64,000 bases of DNA from Ilex aquifolium (taxonomy: Eukaryota > Streptophyta > Magnoliopsida > Aquifoliales > Aquifoliaceae): the NCBI GenBank assembly GCA_951799425.1, contig OX637409.1, forward strand, positions 16,285,460-16,349,459, written 5' to 3'. The notes below the pieces were generated by a model that made no database searches, had not been told where the DNA came from, and saw only the letters and a list, made by a program, of their open reading frames with translations. A program made the position numbers and the translations under genes. Positions 22,201-32,573 of this stretch are shown one piece after another; the stretch's first letter is position 1; each line of letters opens with the position of its first letter.

Positions 22201-22327
22201 CGCGCCTACTTTCGTGGCGCCGCCTCCTACTAATGCTGACTCTCTCTCGACCAGCATCGAGAAACTCTTCGGGGACGTCAGAGGGAATGTCAGTGGCGAG
22301 GTTGATGGGCCACCTGCTGCCTCCTAG
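19275..22327 (+). pseudogene. Antisense ORF of the gypsy element, coiled-coil protein (putative gypsy-type transposon family)
   Basis: The plus-strand frame starts right after CACTA-3, is interrupted by a solo LTR (19,351-20,688), and resumes in the same frame once that LTR and one target copy are removed. A stop lies at about 20,743, then 20,752-21,222 is open with an acidic stretch (EVELEGAAEGGTEEV) and Pro-rich sequence. Frame 21,541-21,807 (QRERLQQSERLKVEAEGA, QAAQITQLLKDGEATK) is a heptad-like coiled coil, and 21,857-22,327 is Ala/Pro/Thr-rich. The layout resembles the plant 'putative gypsy type transposon' family that ends in a long coiled coil and lies antisense between integrase and 3' LTR. 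Several frameshifts and an intron-like gap are present. Function is unknown. Confidence 0.6.
19351..20688 (-). mobile_element. Solo LTR of a Tat/Ogre-like gypsy element
   Basis: The plus strand runs from TGTTGTCCGAATTTGG to ACTCACTCATCA; read on the minus strand the LTR starts TGATGAGTGAG and ends in CGGACAACA, typical of long Tat/Ogre LTRs. Flanks AAATA (19,346-19,350) and AAGTA (20,689-20,693) are a 5-bp target duplication with one mismatch. No primer-binding site or coding sequence follows, so it is a solo LTR of 1,338 bp. It contains GGCGCCTAGGCGC-type palindromes (20,382-20,455). Confidence 0.75.
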
Positions 22328-22690
22328 ACTTGACTTTTCCCCCCGCTCTTTTTTGTAACTTTTTCTTTTACTTGTAGTCTGCTTCGAGGGATGCAAAACC
22401 CTCCTTTTTGGAATGAAAAATCACTTTGCTTTATTTCATGTGTGCTTTTTTTTTTAATTCTTGTGTACTTGTAACTCCAAAACTCCCAAGTGTCGAACCT
22501 CGGGGCCAGAAAAAATGACTTTGAAAACTCGTGACTTTGTATGTACCTATCGGTCCCAAGGACACGTGGCAGTATCCTAGCTCTCGGCGCCGAGGACATA
22601 TATCAGTCATGAGGAATTTCGATGAGTATTTATGCCGAGGACACGTATCGATGGTAGATGAATCTGAGGCGCATTGAAGCCGAGGTTCCC
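22328..22690. other. 3' flank of the antisense ORF with CCGAGGACACG repeats
   Basis: This non-coding stretch includes GGACACGTGGCAG and two GCCGAGGACA motifs plus the palindrome CTCGGCGCCGAG (22,581-22,592). It is the same repeat vocabulary as the LTR at 30,440-30,775, but a full LTR cannot be aligned by eye. Confidence 0.5.
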
Positions 22691-23340
22691 CTACCACCGT
22701 TTGGCTTTGCTACTCCCTATCCTAGAGGTACTAAGCCAACAACATCGGCTTGCTCCGTGAAGAATTTCAACAGTTTCTTTTGTCGAGTTGATTTTCCAGT
22801 AAACTCCGTAGCTCATTCTTATCCAGCTCAAATCCTTTGACAAATGAATTGTTAGGACCCAACAACTCCACCCACGTACTTGTACAAGCAGACACCAATG
22901 CCTTGGCACAAAAACATACATTCCCAAACTTATCAATCACTGAAATGGGAAGATGAGCCTGTGACACTACGATTTTTGTGTCATTTGTTCCAACAAAACT
23001 AATCAGTCTTGAAGTGTATGAGGAAACATCCGAGACAATCACACCCACATTAGATGTAAGCCATTTTCTTAAGATCTCCTTTCTTTTAACTCCCAGAAGT
23101 GAAGTTACCATGGCATCAGGACATAAAAACATATCATTTGGACAACCCATCTTCAGGTTCCATTTACTTAGCCTGGCATGTACTTGAGAATCCCAGACAA
23201 GATGAACTTTCAACGATTCACGTTTGATTTGTAAAGTACTGCATGACAAAGTATCCCCATTCTAAGCAATGTATTTGATGAGAGGTATTCTGTTAAGACC
23301 TTTAAATGCTTTCCATCGGGGTTATCCTCCATCTAGGAGG
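22691..23340 (-). pseudogene. Unrecognised gene fragment inside the gypsy element
   Basis: A 160-codon minus-strand frame (23,249-22,767) has normal amino-acid composition and reads like a piece of a conserved helical protein: VHLVWDSQVHARLSKW, CPDAMVTSLLGVKRKEIL, VGVIVSDVSSYTSRL, TDTKIV-like NDTKIVVSQAHLPIS, VSACTSTWVELLGPNN. It ends without any retroelement motif, and the surrounding gypsy sequence resumes on both sides. A second minus frame (22,936-22,691) suggests a frameshift near 22,770. I do not recognise the family. It is probably a transduced host gene exon, since no gypsy protein contains such sequence. The high coding quality makes it worth a search. Confidence 0.45.
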
Positions 23341-23384
23341 CCATGTTACCTCTATTTTCTGCAGATGAAGTATTGAACTCCATC

Positions 23385-23990
23385 CCCAGGGCCATGCCCC
23401 TCCAGAAGGCATGCTCCTGTCATTTGTTTGGAGGCAGAAGTCTCTAAGATTGCCTCCAAGGCCATGCCCCTTCTAGGAGGCAAGCTCCTGTTTCTTTATT
23501 TGGACGCAGAAGTCTCTAGGATTCTGCCGCTAGGGCCATGCCCCTTCCAGGAGGCAAGTTCCTGTTTATTTATTTGGAGGCAGGAGTCTTTAGGACTCTG
23601 CCTCCCAGGCCATGCCCCTTCCAGGAGGCAAGCTCCTGTTGCTTTATTTGGAGGTCGGAGTCCCTAGGACTTTGCCTCTAGGGCCATGCCCCTTCCAGGA
23701 GGCAAGCTCCTGTTTCTTTATTTGGAGGCAGGAGTCTCTAGGACTCTGCCTCCAGGGCCATGCCCTTCTAGAAGGTAAGCTCCTGTTTCTTTATTTGGAA
23801 GCAGGAGTCCCTAGGACTCTGCCTCCAGGGCCATGCCTCTTCCAGGAGGCAAGCTCCTGTTTCTTTATTTGGAGGCAGAAGTCTCTAGGACTCGGCCTCC
23901 AGGGCCATGCCCCTTCTAGGAGGCAACTCCTGTTTCTTTATTTGGTGGCAGGAGTTCCTAGGACTCCGCCTCCAGGGCCGTTCCTCTTCC
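23385..23990. repeat. 74-bp minisatellite, about 9 units
   Basis: The marker GGGCCATGCCCC recurs at about 23,389, 23,460, 23,534, 23,608, 23,682, 23,756, 23,829, 23,903 and 23,976, a period of 71-74 bp. Each unit carries AGGAGGCAAGCTCCTGTT and ATTTGGAGGCAG with inverted AGGAG/CTCCT and GGCAG/CTGCC pairs. The period is not a multiple of 3. It sits between the integrase C-terminus and the gene fragment. Confidence 0.88.
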
Positions 23991-24072
23991 AAGATAGTAT
24001 ACTTGGCATGAAAACGAGCTTTTACTTATCAAAAGTAGTATTTCTTCAAGTTCATTACATTCCAAGGTCGGA

Positions 24073-25113
24073 TTACAGCATTTCTTCCATATCTTCCAAT
24101 TTATATGACCCGGAGCCTCCTACTGACGTTACTTTGTATGGTCCTTCACAGTTAGGTCCCATTTTTCCATCTGCTGGATCCCGAGTATTCCCTACCACCC
24201 TTCTGAGCACTAGGCTGCCTATTTGGAATTCTCGGGGCTTGACCCTTCTGTTGTAGAGTCTGGATATCCCTTCTTGATACTTGACCAATTTTAGGGCATC
24301 CACCTCTCTTCTTTCCTCTACGAGGTCCATGTCCAAACTGAGTTGGTTATCGTTATCCCCTACGTCAAAGGCTTGTGTCCTTATGGAAGGGAAGCCCACT
24401 TCCAACAGTATGACTGCCTCCATCCCGTATGCGAGGGCGTAAGACGTTTCCCCTGTTGAGCTCCGAGGGGTGGTCCTGTATGCCTAGAGGACGTTCAGGA
24501 GCTCGTCCACCCACTTTCCCTTGAATTTTTCTAACCTCTTCTTGATCCCGTTGATGATGGTTTTATTTGAGGACTCCGCCTTTTCGTTAGCTTGCGGATA
24601 TGCAGGGGTGGAGTAATAGTTTTGGACTCCAAGGTGCTCACATAAAGACTTGAAGGGCCCACTGTTGAATTGGGTACTATTGTTTGATACGAGTGCCCGA
24701 AGGACTCCAAACCTCTTCACTATGTTTTTCCACACGAACTTCTTGGTGTCCACGTCCCTGATATGGGTCAATGGCTCCGCCTCGACCCACTTCGTGAAAT
24801 AATCAGAACCACTTGTCTCCAGGAGCCCTTGTAAGGGGTCCAACTAGGTCGAGTCCCCATTGAGAAAACGGCCAATGACTAGTCAGTGGATGTAAGTCTC
24901 TGGCTAGTTGCCTAATGACTGGGGCGAACCTCTGACATTGATCGCATCTTCGGACATAAGCTTACGCTTCCCTTTGCATCTGTGGCTACCAGTACCCTTG
25001 AAACATGATACGATGGGCCATGGATCATCCATCTGAGTGCCCCCCACATATGCCTTCATGTACGTCGTACAAAAGTGGTTCGATCCTCGCAGACACAGAG
25101 TAGATATGGTCAA
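24073..25113 (-). pseudogene. Gypsy integrase, broken
   Basis: Three minus-strand frames cover the integrase: the zinc-binding region (25,113-24,904), the catalytic core (24,843-24,484, starting near DYFTKWVEAEPLTHIRD) and the C-terminal part (24,423-24,073, with the SLVLRRV and GPYKVTSV motifs of Tat elements). In the core the second catalytic Asp, normally in VSDNG, is Asn (VSNNS), a G-to-A type change, and stops separate all three pieces. The enzyme would insert retroelement cDNA; this copy cannot. Confidence 0.85.
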
Positions 25114-25244
25114 AAGAATGACTTTTGGTACAACTTCTGATCCGGGGAGACCCAGAACCTTGAGGCCCTTAACTTTATCTTTCTAGCCTCTTTGGGCTCT
25201 ACAGGGAGCTTCCCCGAAAGGAGGAACTTGAGTAAAGGATCTGT

Positions 25245-26384
25245 CTAGTTGGGGGACTCATCCTCCTCTTGGATGACCGCCACCTTGGAGGTCTCATCGA
25301 TGCTGGAGTTGGAGAGGTACTCCAGCGTGATCCTTCGTGTCATGTCGGAATCCAGCGCCGAAGCTAGACATGCTAGGGCATCAGCGTAGGCATTCTTATC
25401 CCGTGGGACTTGCTTGACTTCAACTTTTTTAAACTCGTGGAGTAAGGTCGTTGATTCACGGTGGTAGGCTTTCATTCTTGAGTCCCTCGCTTCGAATTCC
25501 CTGTTAATCTAGTTGACCACAAACATGTAATAACAGTGGACAATTAGCTCTATGGCCCTTGCTGCACCGGCAAGTTTAAGCCCGGAAATGAGGGCCTCAT
25601 GCTCCGCTTCATTGTTGGACGCCTTAAAGCCTAGCCGGACGGCTTGCTCTGTCACTAACCCTTTCGGGGAGACTAACAGCACCCCGGTTCTAGAACCCTT
25701 GCTATTGGAGGATCAGTCCACGTAGAGATTCTAGGAGCGTCATTGGACACTCGTGGAGGGGTCCACCTTGGGGAGAGGTGGCTCTCTCTTGGCAAAATCG
25801 ACGATAAAAATTTGCCAACACTTGCCCCTTTATGGCGGTACGAGGTTTATAGTGAATGTCATGTTCCCCCAACTCCACCGCCCACTTGGTTATTCTTCCC
25901 GATAGGTTCACCTTCCTCAGAATTGCTTTCAAGGGTTGATCCATTCAGACGGTGATCAAATGTGCTTGAAAGTAATGCCTTAACTTCCTTGTGGTTGTGA
26001 TGAAGGCCAATGCTAGTTTTTCCAAGGGCGAGTATCTTGTTTCCACGTCCAGTAAGGCCTTACTTATATGGTACACTGGTTTTGGTTCTCGTTACGTTCA
26101 TGGACCAATATTCCATTGACCATGAACTCTGACACGACTAAGTGTAGGAACAACATTTCCCATCTAATTGGGACATACAGGGTTGGAAGGATCCTGAGGT
26201 ACTCCTTGATTCCTGCGAGTGCATCCTCGCATTCCTGATCCCAAGTATCCTTCCCGGATCTCCTGATAGCCCCAAAGAAGGGCTTGCATTTGTCTGATGA
26301 TCGAGAGATAAAACAGTTTAGTGCAGCAAACATCCCTGTGAGCTTCTGGACTTCCTGGACTGTCCGAGGGCTTCGTACGTTCAT
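25245..26384 (-). pseudogene. Gypsy RNase H and RT-connection region, broken
   Basis: Minus frames 26,384-26,064 (VQKLTGMFAALNCFISRSSD, the RT thumb/connection of Tat elements), 25,944-25,702 (GRITKWAVELGEHDI, NYKPR-like HYKPRTAIKGQVLANF) and 25,475-25,245 (VPRDKNAYADALACLAS, the RNase H C-terminal motif) follow one another with stops and frame changes between them. The plus-strand frames over the same bases are shadows. Confidence 0.82.
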
Positions 26385-26396
26385 AATGGCTTGTAT

Positions 26397-27224
26397 CTAT
26401 TTTGGGTTGGCTTCAACACCGCGTCGACTCACTAAATATCCAAGGAACTTCCTAGAACCAACTCCAAAAACACACTTTGCTACATTCAATTTCAACCTAT
26501 ACTCCCGGAGAGTGGAGAAGGTGTCTTCCAGGTCCGTAATGTGATCGTCCCTTTTCCTACTCTTGACCAACATGTCATCAATATACACCTTCATGGTGCT
26601 CCCTATCTGTCGCTTGAACATTCGATTCATGAGCCTCTGGTAAGTGGCCCCTGCATTCTTTAGACCGAATGACATAACCATGTAACAGTAAACCCCTCTC
26701 AGAGTGATGAAGGCAGTCTTCTCTTGGTCAGGCGGATGGAAAGGAATCTGGTGGTAGCCAGCCCTAGCATCCAGGAAGGTCATGCGCTGGTGCCCTGCCG
26801 TGGCATCCACCAGCTGATCCACTTTTGGGAGGGGAAAGTCATCCTTGGAGCAAGCTTTGTTTAGGTCAGTGAAGTCCACACAAACACACCATTTTCCACC
26901 CTTCTTTTTTGCACAAACAGTATTTGATAGCCATTCAGGGAACTGCACCTCCCGGATGGTGTTAGCCTCTAAGAGCCTTTCTACTTCTTCATTTACTGCT
27001 TGGGCGTGATGCAGCGCCGCGCGTCGTGGTTTTTGCTTCACTGGCTTGTAAGCGGGATCTACATGAAGCCTATGGGTCATAACGTCGGGTTTTATGCCCT
27101 TCATCTCCGTGGCATCCCACGCAAATACATCCGCATTCCTTCTCAAAAAAATTGTCATCTCTTCTTGCACGGCTGTGGACATGGTGGAGCCGACCAGGAA
27201 GTACCTTTCTTCGTTTCCTTCCAT
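26397..27224 (-). pseudogene. Gypsy reverse transcriptase core, open frame
   Basis: A 275-codon minus frame carries the complete RT fingers and palm: KPRRAALHHAQAVNEEVERL, KWCVCVDFTDLNKAC, FPLPKVDQLVDATAGH, FLDARAGYHQI (first catalytic Asp), TYQRLMNRMF and VYIDDMLVKS with the paired Asp of the active site. It is the best preserved part of the element. Spacing and wording (FTDLNKACPKD-like, DDMLVKS) point to the Tat lineage of Ty3/gypsy. The frame is continuous with the upstream and downstream pieces only through stops, so no polyprotein can be made. Confidence 0.9.
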
Positions 27225-27461
27225 CAGAAGTATCTTCCGAAGATCCTCTATTGAGCGATCTGCCGGATCAATCCGTGGCTCGTCGAACCCCAGCCGCCCG
27301 GATTGTAATTACTATTTATTTAGGACCTCTTTCGGGGCTCGCTCCCTCTCCTTGGAGGCGACCCCTGCTTTCACAGTGGCATAGAAACAATTCTTAGCGA
27401 AGGCTTGGTCCCTACGGATCTCCCTTACTCCTCCAGGGGTGGGGAATTTCAACTTCTGATG

Positions 27462-28052
27462 TTAAGTAGGGTGTACCGCCCCAAACGCATGTAGCCAGGC
27501 CCGCCCCATGATTATATTGTAAGGTGAATCGGAGTCAATTACCATAAACTCCATGTTGGTCGTCACGGGCCCCATGGTAACTAGCAGAGTGATTTTACCC
27601 AAGGGCAAGGCGTAGGAGCCGTTGAACCCAACGAGGGGTGTACTTACTTTGGCGAGATCTCCCAAACCAAGACCCATGCGTTTCAGGACTTCAAAGTACA
27701 TTACCTTTGAAGAACTCCCGGAGTCCACCAAGACTCTCTTGACATTAAAGTCACCAATTTTCAGAGTTAGGATCAAGGCGTCCTCATGGGGGAGGACCAC
27801 ACCTACCAGGTCGGCGTCGGAGAAAGTGATATCTCCCCCATCCGTCTGGGGCCTCTTGCTGGGTCGGCCCCCATCTCTTTTGTCCACCTTTCTTGTAAAG
27901 GCTTCCCTTTTAAGGTCAGATCTGAGGGTAATAGAAGTTGGTCGATCTAATGGGCAGACGTGGATGACGTCAATGACATTGTCTCGGATAGTGGCAGGAT
28001 TACTGGCACCATGGGCCTCCACTGACACCACTTCCTCGATGTATTCCTTCAA
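27462..28052 (-). pseudogene. Gypsy aspartic protease region
   Basis: The minus frame 28,052-27,462 has the retropepsin active-site motif VLVDSGSSSKVMYFEVLKRM, preceded by ILTLKIGDFNVKRV and followed by PLGKITLLVTMG and SPYNIIMGRAWLHAF, the usual Tat protease block. A stop at about 27,460 and a frame change at about 28,053 separate it from RT and gag. Confidence 0.88.
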
Positions 28053-28055
28053 GTG

Positions 28056-29682
28056 TCATTCTTGTATCAACCTTTCCAGGAAAGACTTATAGACCCTACA
28101 ATCTTTGGTGAGGTGTCCAAAATCCTGGTGGTATGAACACCTTACCTTCGGGTTTCTGGTGGACGGATCGCCTTGCATCTTAGGCGGCCACTTGAAGAAG
28201 GATTCCTTCTTGATTTTGTGGAGCAGTTTATAAATAGGCTCCTTAAACACCGTGTGGACCCCTTTGAAGGAACTTCCAGATGGAGGCATCAATCCCTTCT
28301 AGGAAGGGGCTCCCTCTTTCTCTTTTTTCTTCTTCTCTGGGGCAAGAGTCTTCACTTTGCCCCCCACCATTTCAGCCTCTATCCAGGAATATTTCTTGAT
28401 TCGGGCCATCAGCTATCCCATGTCTATTGGTGTCTTCTTGGTCAGGGACCGATAGAGGTCGGCGTCTCGTGAGAGGCCGAGTCTGAAAGAGGCAGCAACC
28501 ATGGCCTCGGAGCATCTCTCCACCTCATTCACTTCCTCCTAGTATCGAGTGGCGTACTGGCGGAGTGTTTCACATTCTTTTTGTCTCATGGTCAGCAGTG
28601 ACCCAACATCCTTGGGGCGTCTGGTCCCTGTAATGAATCGGGCAGAGAATTGTCTGGTTTACTCCCTCCAATATCCTATGCTGTTGGGCGGAAGGGTTTT
28701 AAACCATTTCATGGCAGAGTCTCCCAGGCTCATTGAGAACACTCGGCATAGCAGTCGGTGATCCGAGTGGTATAGGGACATCATTTGCTTGTATTGTCTG
28801 AGGTGAGCTTCCAGGTCAGAACGCCCATCATAGACTTTGAATCTTGGTACGACGAACTTCTTTGGTACCTCAATTTCCACGATACTCCTAGTGAAGGACG
28901 ATTGGATGGCCTCATCATCTGTGTCGTCCTCTGGTGTGGTCCTATCCCTTCTAGTAAAATCCAATCGTTCCCTGAGGTCTCCTCCCCACCTGGGGCGTAT
29001 TTCTCCACCCTCCCAGCGTCGGTCGACATGCCCCCCAGTTTTGTGGTTTCCTACGGAGAGGGTTGACCCCTTCTCGAACTCCTCCACGCCCCCTCGCTTG
29101 AACAGTCCCCGACTGAGGTCATTCCAAACCAATGATCTTTTCCTCTTGGCAGGAACCTCCGGGAGCTGTCCCTTGGCCCTCGGGCACTTCGGAGCCTTGG
29201 AGCTCCCTGCTCTACTAGTCAGGCGGTTTCTTAAGTCCTCAGGTCCCACCTCCCTAACGGAGGGTTCTCGGGACTGCCGGAAGTATCGAGACCCTCCACT
29301 GGAGAGTGAAAATTCATCGAGCCGATTTAGGACGTTCACGTTGTCTTATTCTAATTGTCGTAGCCGATCCTCGAATCGATCTTCGATCATGTCAGCGAGT
29401 TGACGGGCCAAAGGGGCTGATTTTCCAGCCCCAATACAAACCTGTTTGGCGGGTTTTCTCCCTAGAACGATCGGAATGTCCCTCGTTGATACTTTCAACG
29501 CGGTTCTTCATTCTCGACATGGAGGAAGCTGGTAAATCGGTTGAACTTTGTTGAGGACCCTTTCCCTTTTGACGAGTATTCACCGTGGTCACTGTTCTTT
29601 GAAAAATTTGGTCGATTTTCACACAATAGATGAAAAAGACAGCTCTCTCCCTTGGTGAACTTGTGTTTACCTTGAAATTCAA
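28056..29682 (-). pseudogene. Gypsy gag, broken
   Basis: Frames 29,682-29,392, 29,339-28,659 and 28,292-28,056 make up gag. The middle frame has the retrotransposon gag core (VPRFKVYDGRSDLEAHLRQY, CRVFSMSLGDSAMKWFKTLP). The last has CSYHQDFGHLTKDCRVYK, a CX2-3H-type zinc-knuckle remnant just before the protease. Frameshifts and stops interrupt it at about 29,340 and 28,650. Confidence 0.85.
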
Positions 29683-29954
29683 CTATCCCGTGGCAAAGGA
29701 GGGCCGTTGATGGCCTAAGGAATGGTGATGAATTGTTTACAAGGTTGTCCGATCAATTACGGCGGGTCTTAGACGGATTGGGGTATTTTCTGGCGTATCC
29801 TGGCACTCAAAAGAATGGTTAGAAGGGCGCCGGAGTGTTTCCGGCATATCCCCTCCGACGATCAAGTTAGTTCTTTGAGAGAGGGGAAGGAGAAATCACT
29901 GTTTGGTGTTCTTGAGAAATGAATTTGCGTCCCTTTGTTTTCAGTTTTAGAGAG

Positions 29955-29963
29955 CTATTTATA
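29955..29963 (-). promoter_or_regulatory. TATA box of the gypsy LTR promoter
   Basis: TATAAATAG on the minus strand, oriented to drive gag-pol, about 220 bp before the estimated LTR end. Confidence 0.6.
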
Positions 29964-30439
29964 CATTCCATGAAGGTCTTCATTACTGATTGGCAGGTAG
30001 TAGGCGGTGCTTAGTCATTGGGCAGTGCACCTCCTATTTTGCATGGGGGAGACCCCGTTATTAATTGCTTGGGCTCCCGAGCATTTAATGCTCTTTTTTC
30101 TATGCACATGCATTAAATGCTCGAGTCCTGGAGCATTTAATGCCCCTTCTCCTTGGCTTCCCACGCCATCGTGGAGGTCCCATCCTTCTGAGGAGTCATT
30201 AATGCTCTTTTGGGAAGACTGCATGTCAGAAGGGGTATTTCTGCCTTTTTACCCTTTCTCCCGTACTTTATGCCACATGTATAACTTTCCTTGTTGCTGG
30301 TCTTGTTCGTTCTGACATCCTAATTTCCTTGGGAAGGAAAATCAATGATTCTTTGTCAAGTTCTAAGACTGATGGATGTAACCGTCAGTAACCCCTCCAA
30401 AAGCCGAAGTAACGTGTCCAAGACAGGTCCTCGGAACCT

Positions 30440-30775
30440 AATCATGTAGGAAATACTTAGCTGCACCCGGGAGCAAGGGGTTCCTCGAAGCCGAGGACAC
30501 GTGGCAGCACCAAGAAGTAGGAGAGCCCTCGGTACCGAGAACACTTGGCTGCATCAGAGCATGAGAAAGTGTTCCGGTGCCGAGGACACGTGGTAGCGCC
30601 AGATGTCTCGGTGCTGAGGACACGTGGTTGCAGCAACAGAGAGAAGTAGATGTCTCGGCCCTGAGGACATGTGGCTACACTAGAGAGCATGACGTGCCTC
30701 GGCGCCGAGGACACGTGCCAGAATCTCATCCTTTCTCAGCCGAGGACACGTGCCAGAATCTCATCCTTTCTCAGA
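30440..30775. repeat. G-box-bearing repeat array in the LTR U3
   Basis: Seven loosely repeated units contain GAGGACACGTGGC or close variants (near 30,494, 30,538, 30,581, 30,615, 30,661, 30,707 and 30,742), usually preceded by CTCGG-x-GCC forming the palindrome CCTCGGCGCCGAGG (30,696-30,709). The last two units are an exact 36-bp tandem repeat. The core CACGTG with GGC is a G-box/ABRE motif. Confidence 0.75.
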
Positions 30776-30899
30776 AGTGTCCCATCAGTAACTTCAATTT
30801 ATTTGGATAATTTTGCTATTTAACATTTGTTTTTCTCAGGTAATAAATACATTTTACGAAAATATTAAAGTGATCAAATTTTGAAAAATCAAATATGTG

Positions 30900-32201
30900 A
30901 TCCAAATAATGTGACAAATTCACACAACTAACGAGATATAATTGAACCCCTTATTTGTTTGGGGTGAGAAATTGTCGAACTCACCAAATCCAAATTTAAG
31001 TCTCAAATTTGGTTAAAGTTACTGTTCTTTTTAAGTTTTATACTTAATGGTCTGTTTGATAATAATGATAGAAAAAAGAAGGGATGAAGTTTGACTTTTC
31101 ATCATCCAAGAAAATAAAAATAATTTTACTCTTTTTTGTTTGGTACAAAAGATGAAAAATAAAATAAATAATTTTTTATTATTTTATTTGACATAAGAAA
31201 AAAAAAATGGATAAAAAACACTTCCAAATAATTACCTTAACATATTTACGATAATCTGAAAAAAAACTAGGGGTCATTTGTATTCTTCGAAAACCCCCGC
31301 CCACATTACCATTCTTGGCTCACTATTGGCCAAACCACTTGTGCACTAGGTTCAATGTGAGTTGAATCGCTTAGCCATGCTTCATAACTGGAAAAACGAG
31401 GACCATAGAAATACATGCCAATCAATCAAAGAAAAATAATATAGAGTTGATTGAAATGGACATTAAATACTTTTCGAGAGATCTCCAAATCACTAGTATG
31501 GTTATCAAAATTGTGAAAATAAATATGTAGGTTCCAGATCCAAGTAGTACGCGATCAATTCTAATCACTTTGATTTGACCCCACTAATTTGGTCCACTTG
31601 TACATAGTAAATGACAAAACAAGTGGACTCCATAATTATTATTTTTTTTAGCAATACTATATGGACTTAAAAAGTAGACTTGATAATTACCACCATTGAT
31701 TTCACTGTGGGTCCCAGCATTTATTGGGACCCACTGCCTATTTAATGGTTTAGATTATCAAGTCTAGTTTTTAAGTTCATCTAGCATTACTTTTTTTTTT
31801 TTTTTTCTTTTCCCAATTGGTGATTCTAAAATCTAAACCTCCATTTACCCAAAAAAAAAAAAAAAATTTGAACCTTGGAGGCTAAATAGGTAATTTTAGG
31901 CAACTTTTGCACCATGCTTCCATTCTCCTTCCGGTCGATTTTCGAAGTGATTAAAAATGCTGGGTAGAAGGGATGCATTTTCCACCCCTTTTTCCTTCCT
32001 TTTCATTTCAATTTTTCTTCTTCACCAAACAATTCCATCCTCCTCATTTTCCGTCAAACCAAATAGCCCCTAAGTGCAATTTTTGGGAAGAAAATAGAGG
32101 CGGACTCGGCCCAGTACCAGTTGCCGAAGTAATGTGTTTTGTTGAAAATTTTGAGATCACTTACTTCTTTTGTTTTTGCTTTGTGTTGTATGGAATTTTG
32201 G
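30900..32201. repeat. Segmental duplication copy A, left part
   Basis: Bases 30,900-31,325 match copy B (889-1,089 joined to 9,731-9,965) without interruption. Bases 31,326-32,201 have no counterpart in copy B. The part ends at the copia insertion point TTTGG; the duplicated sequence resumes after the element at 51,748. Confidence 0.82.
31650..31790. mobile_element. 141-bp fold-back MITE
   Basis: Two arms of about 65 bp are near-perfect inverted repeats: AGCAATACTATATGGACTTA and AAAGTAGACTTGATAA on the left, against the reverse complement of TTATCAAGTCTAGTTTTTAA and TTCATCTAGCATTAC on the right, with GTGGGTCCCA/GGGACCCACT at the centre. It would fold into one long hairpin, a typical small-RNA source. 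Target duplication is not clear. Confidence 0.75.
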
Positions 32202-32521
32202 TGTTGGAAAAATAATAATAAACATGACTTTTCATGTTCTAGGAGTTATTTTTATGCATTTAGTTTTTTGTATTAGTGGGGGACAAAGTAATTGTGGTAT
32301 TTTAATTCTCCAAGTAATGGAGGAGTGGAGTCCTTATTATTTTTATTATTGCATTATGTAGTGGGGTTATTTTGTATGTCATGTGTTATATATGAGAGTC
32401 TATATATATCCTATGTAATACATCCATTTGAATATGAGTGAATAAAAAGTGTTCTTCCTATCTTCAATAGTCTCTTCCATTATTTTTTTGTGAGTGTGTG
32501 ATAGTCCTCTAGATTCCAACA
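32202..32521 (+). repeat. Copia 5' LTR
   Basis: TG...CA-bounded, 320 bp; starts TGTTGGAAAAATAATAATAA and ends CTCTAGATTCCAACA. It is followed three bases later by the primer-binding site. Confidence 0.95.
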
Positions 32522-32524
32522 AAG

Positions 32525-32536
32525 TGGTATCATAGC
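32525..32536 (+). promoter_or_regulatory. Copia primer-binding site (initiator tRNA-Met)
   Basis: TGGTATCATAGC differs by one base from the usual TGGTATCAGAGC complementary to the 3' end of initiator tRNA-Met. Confidence 0.85.
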
Positions 32537-32573
32537 TAGGTTTGAGTGTTGAAAAAGAGAGAGTGAGAGAGAG

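Larger units (their letters stand above)
19273..30787 (-). mobile_element. Ty3/gypsy (Tat-like) retrotransposon, decayed, 3' LTR missing
   Basis: Minus-strand order is LTR (about 30,787-29,735), gag, protease, reverse transcriptase, RNase H, integrase, then a plus-strand (antisense) ORF, the layout of Tat-lineage elements. The far end is cut at 19,272 where CACTA-3 begins, so no second LTR is seen. Most frames are interrupted. A solo LTR, a foreign gene fragment and a minisatellite are nested in it. Confidence 0.78.
29735..30787 (-). repeat. 5' LTR of the gypsy element
   Basis: The minus strand has a U3 with repeat arrays (30,775-30,000), a TATA box (TATAAATAG, plus-strand 29,955-29,963) and an R/U5 with CGTCGGAGGGG and CGGACAACC-type sequence found near the 3' end of such LTRs. 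The inner boundary TGTTTAC (29,735) and outer end CCCATCA (30,787) are my best estimates; no second copy exists to confirm them. Confidence 0.55.

Noticed and set aside
23612..24256. 214-codon plus-strand repeat protein (PGPCPFQEASSC-like units)
   Set aside because: Produced by the 74-bp minisatellite, whose period is not a multiple of three; it also overlaps the integrase on the other strand.
27000..29554. Plus-strand frames of 82-188 codons over the gypsy gag-pol
   Set aside because: Antisense shadows; no recognisable domains, whereas the minus strand reads gag, protease and RT.
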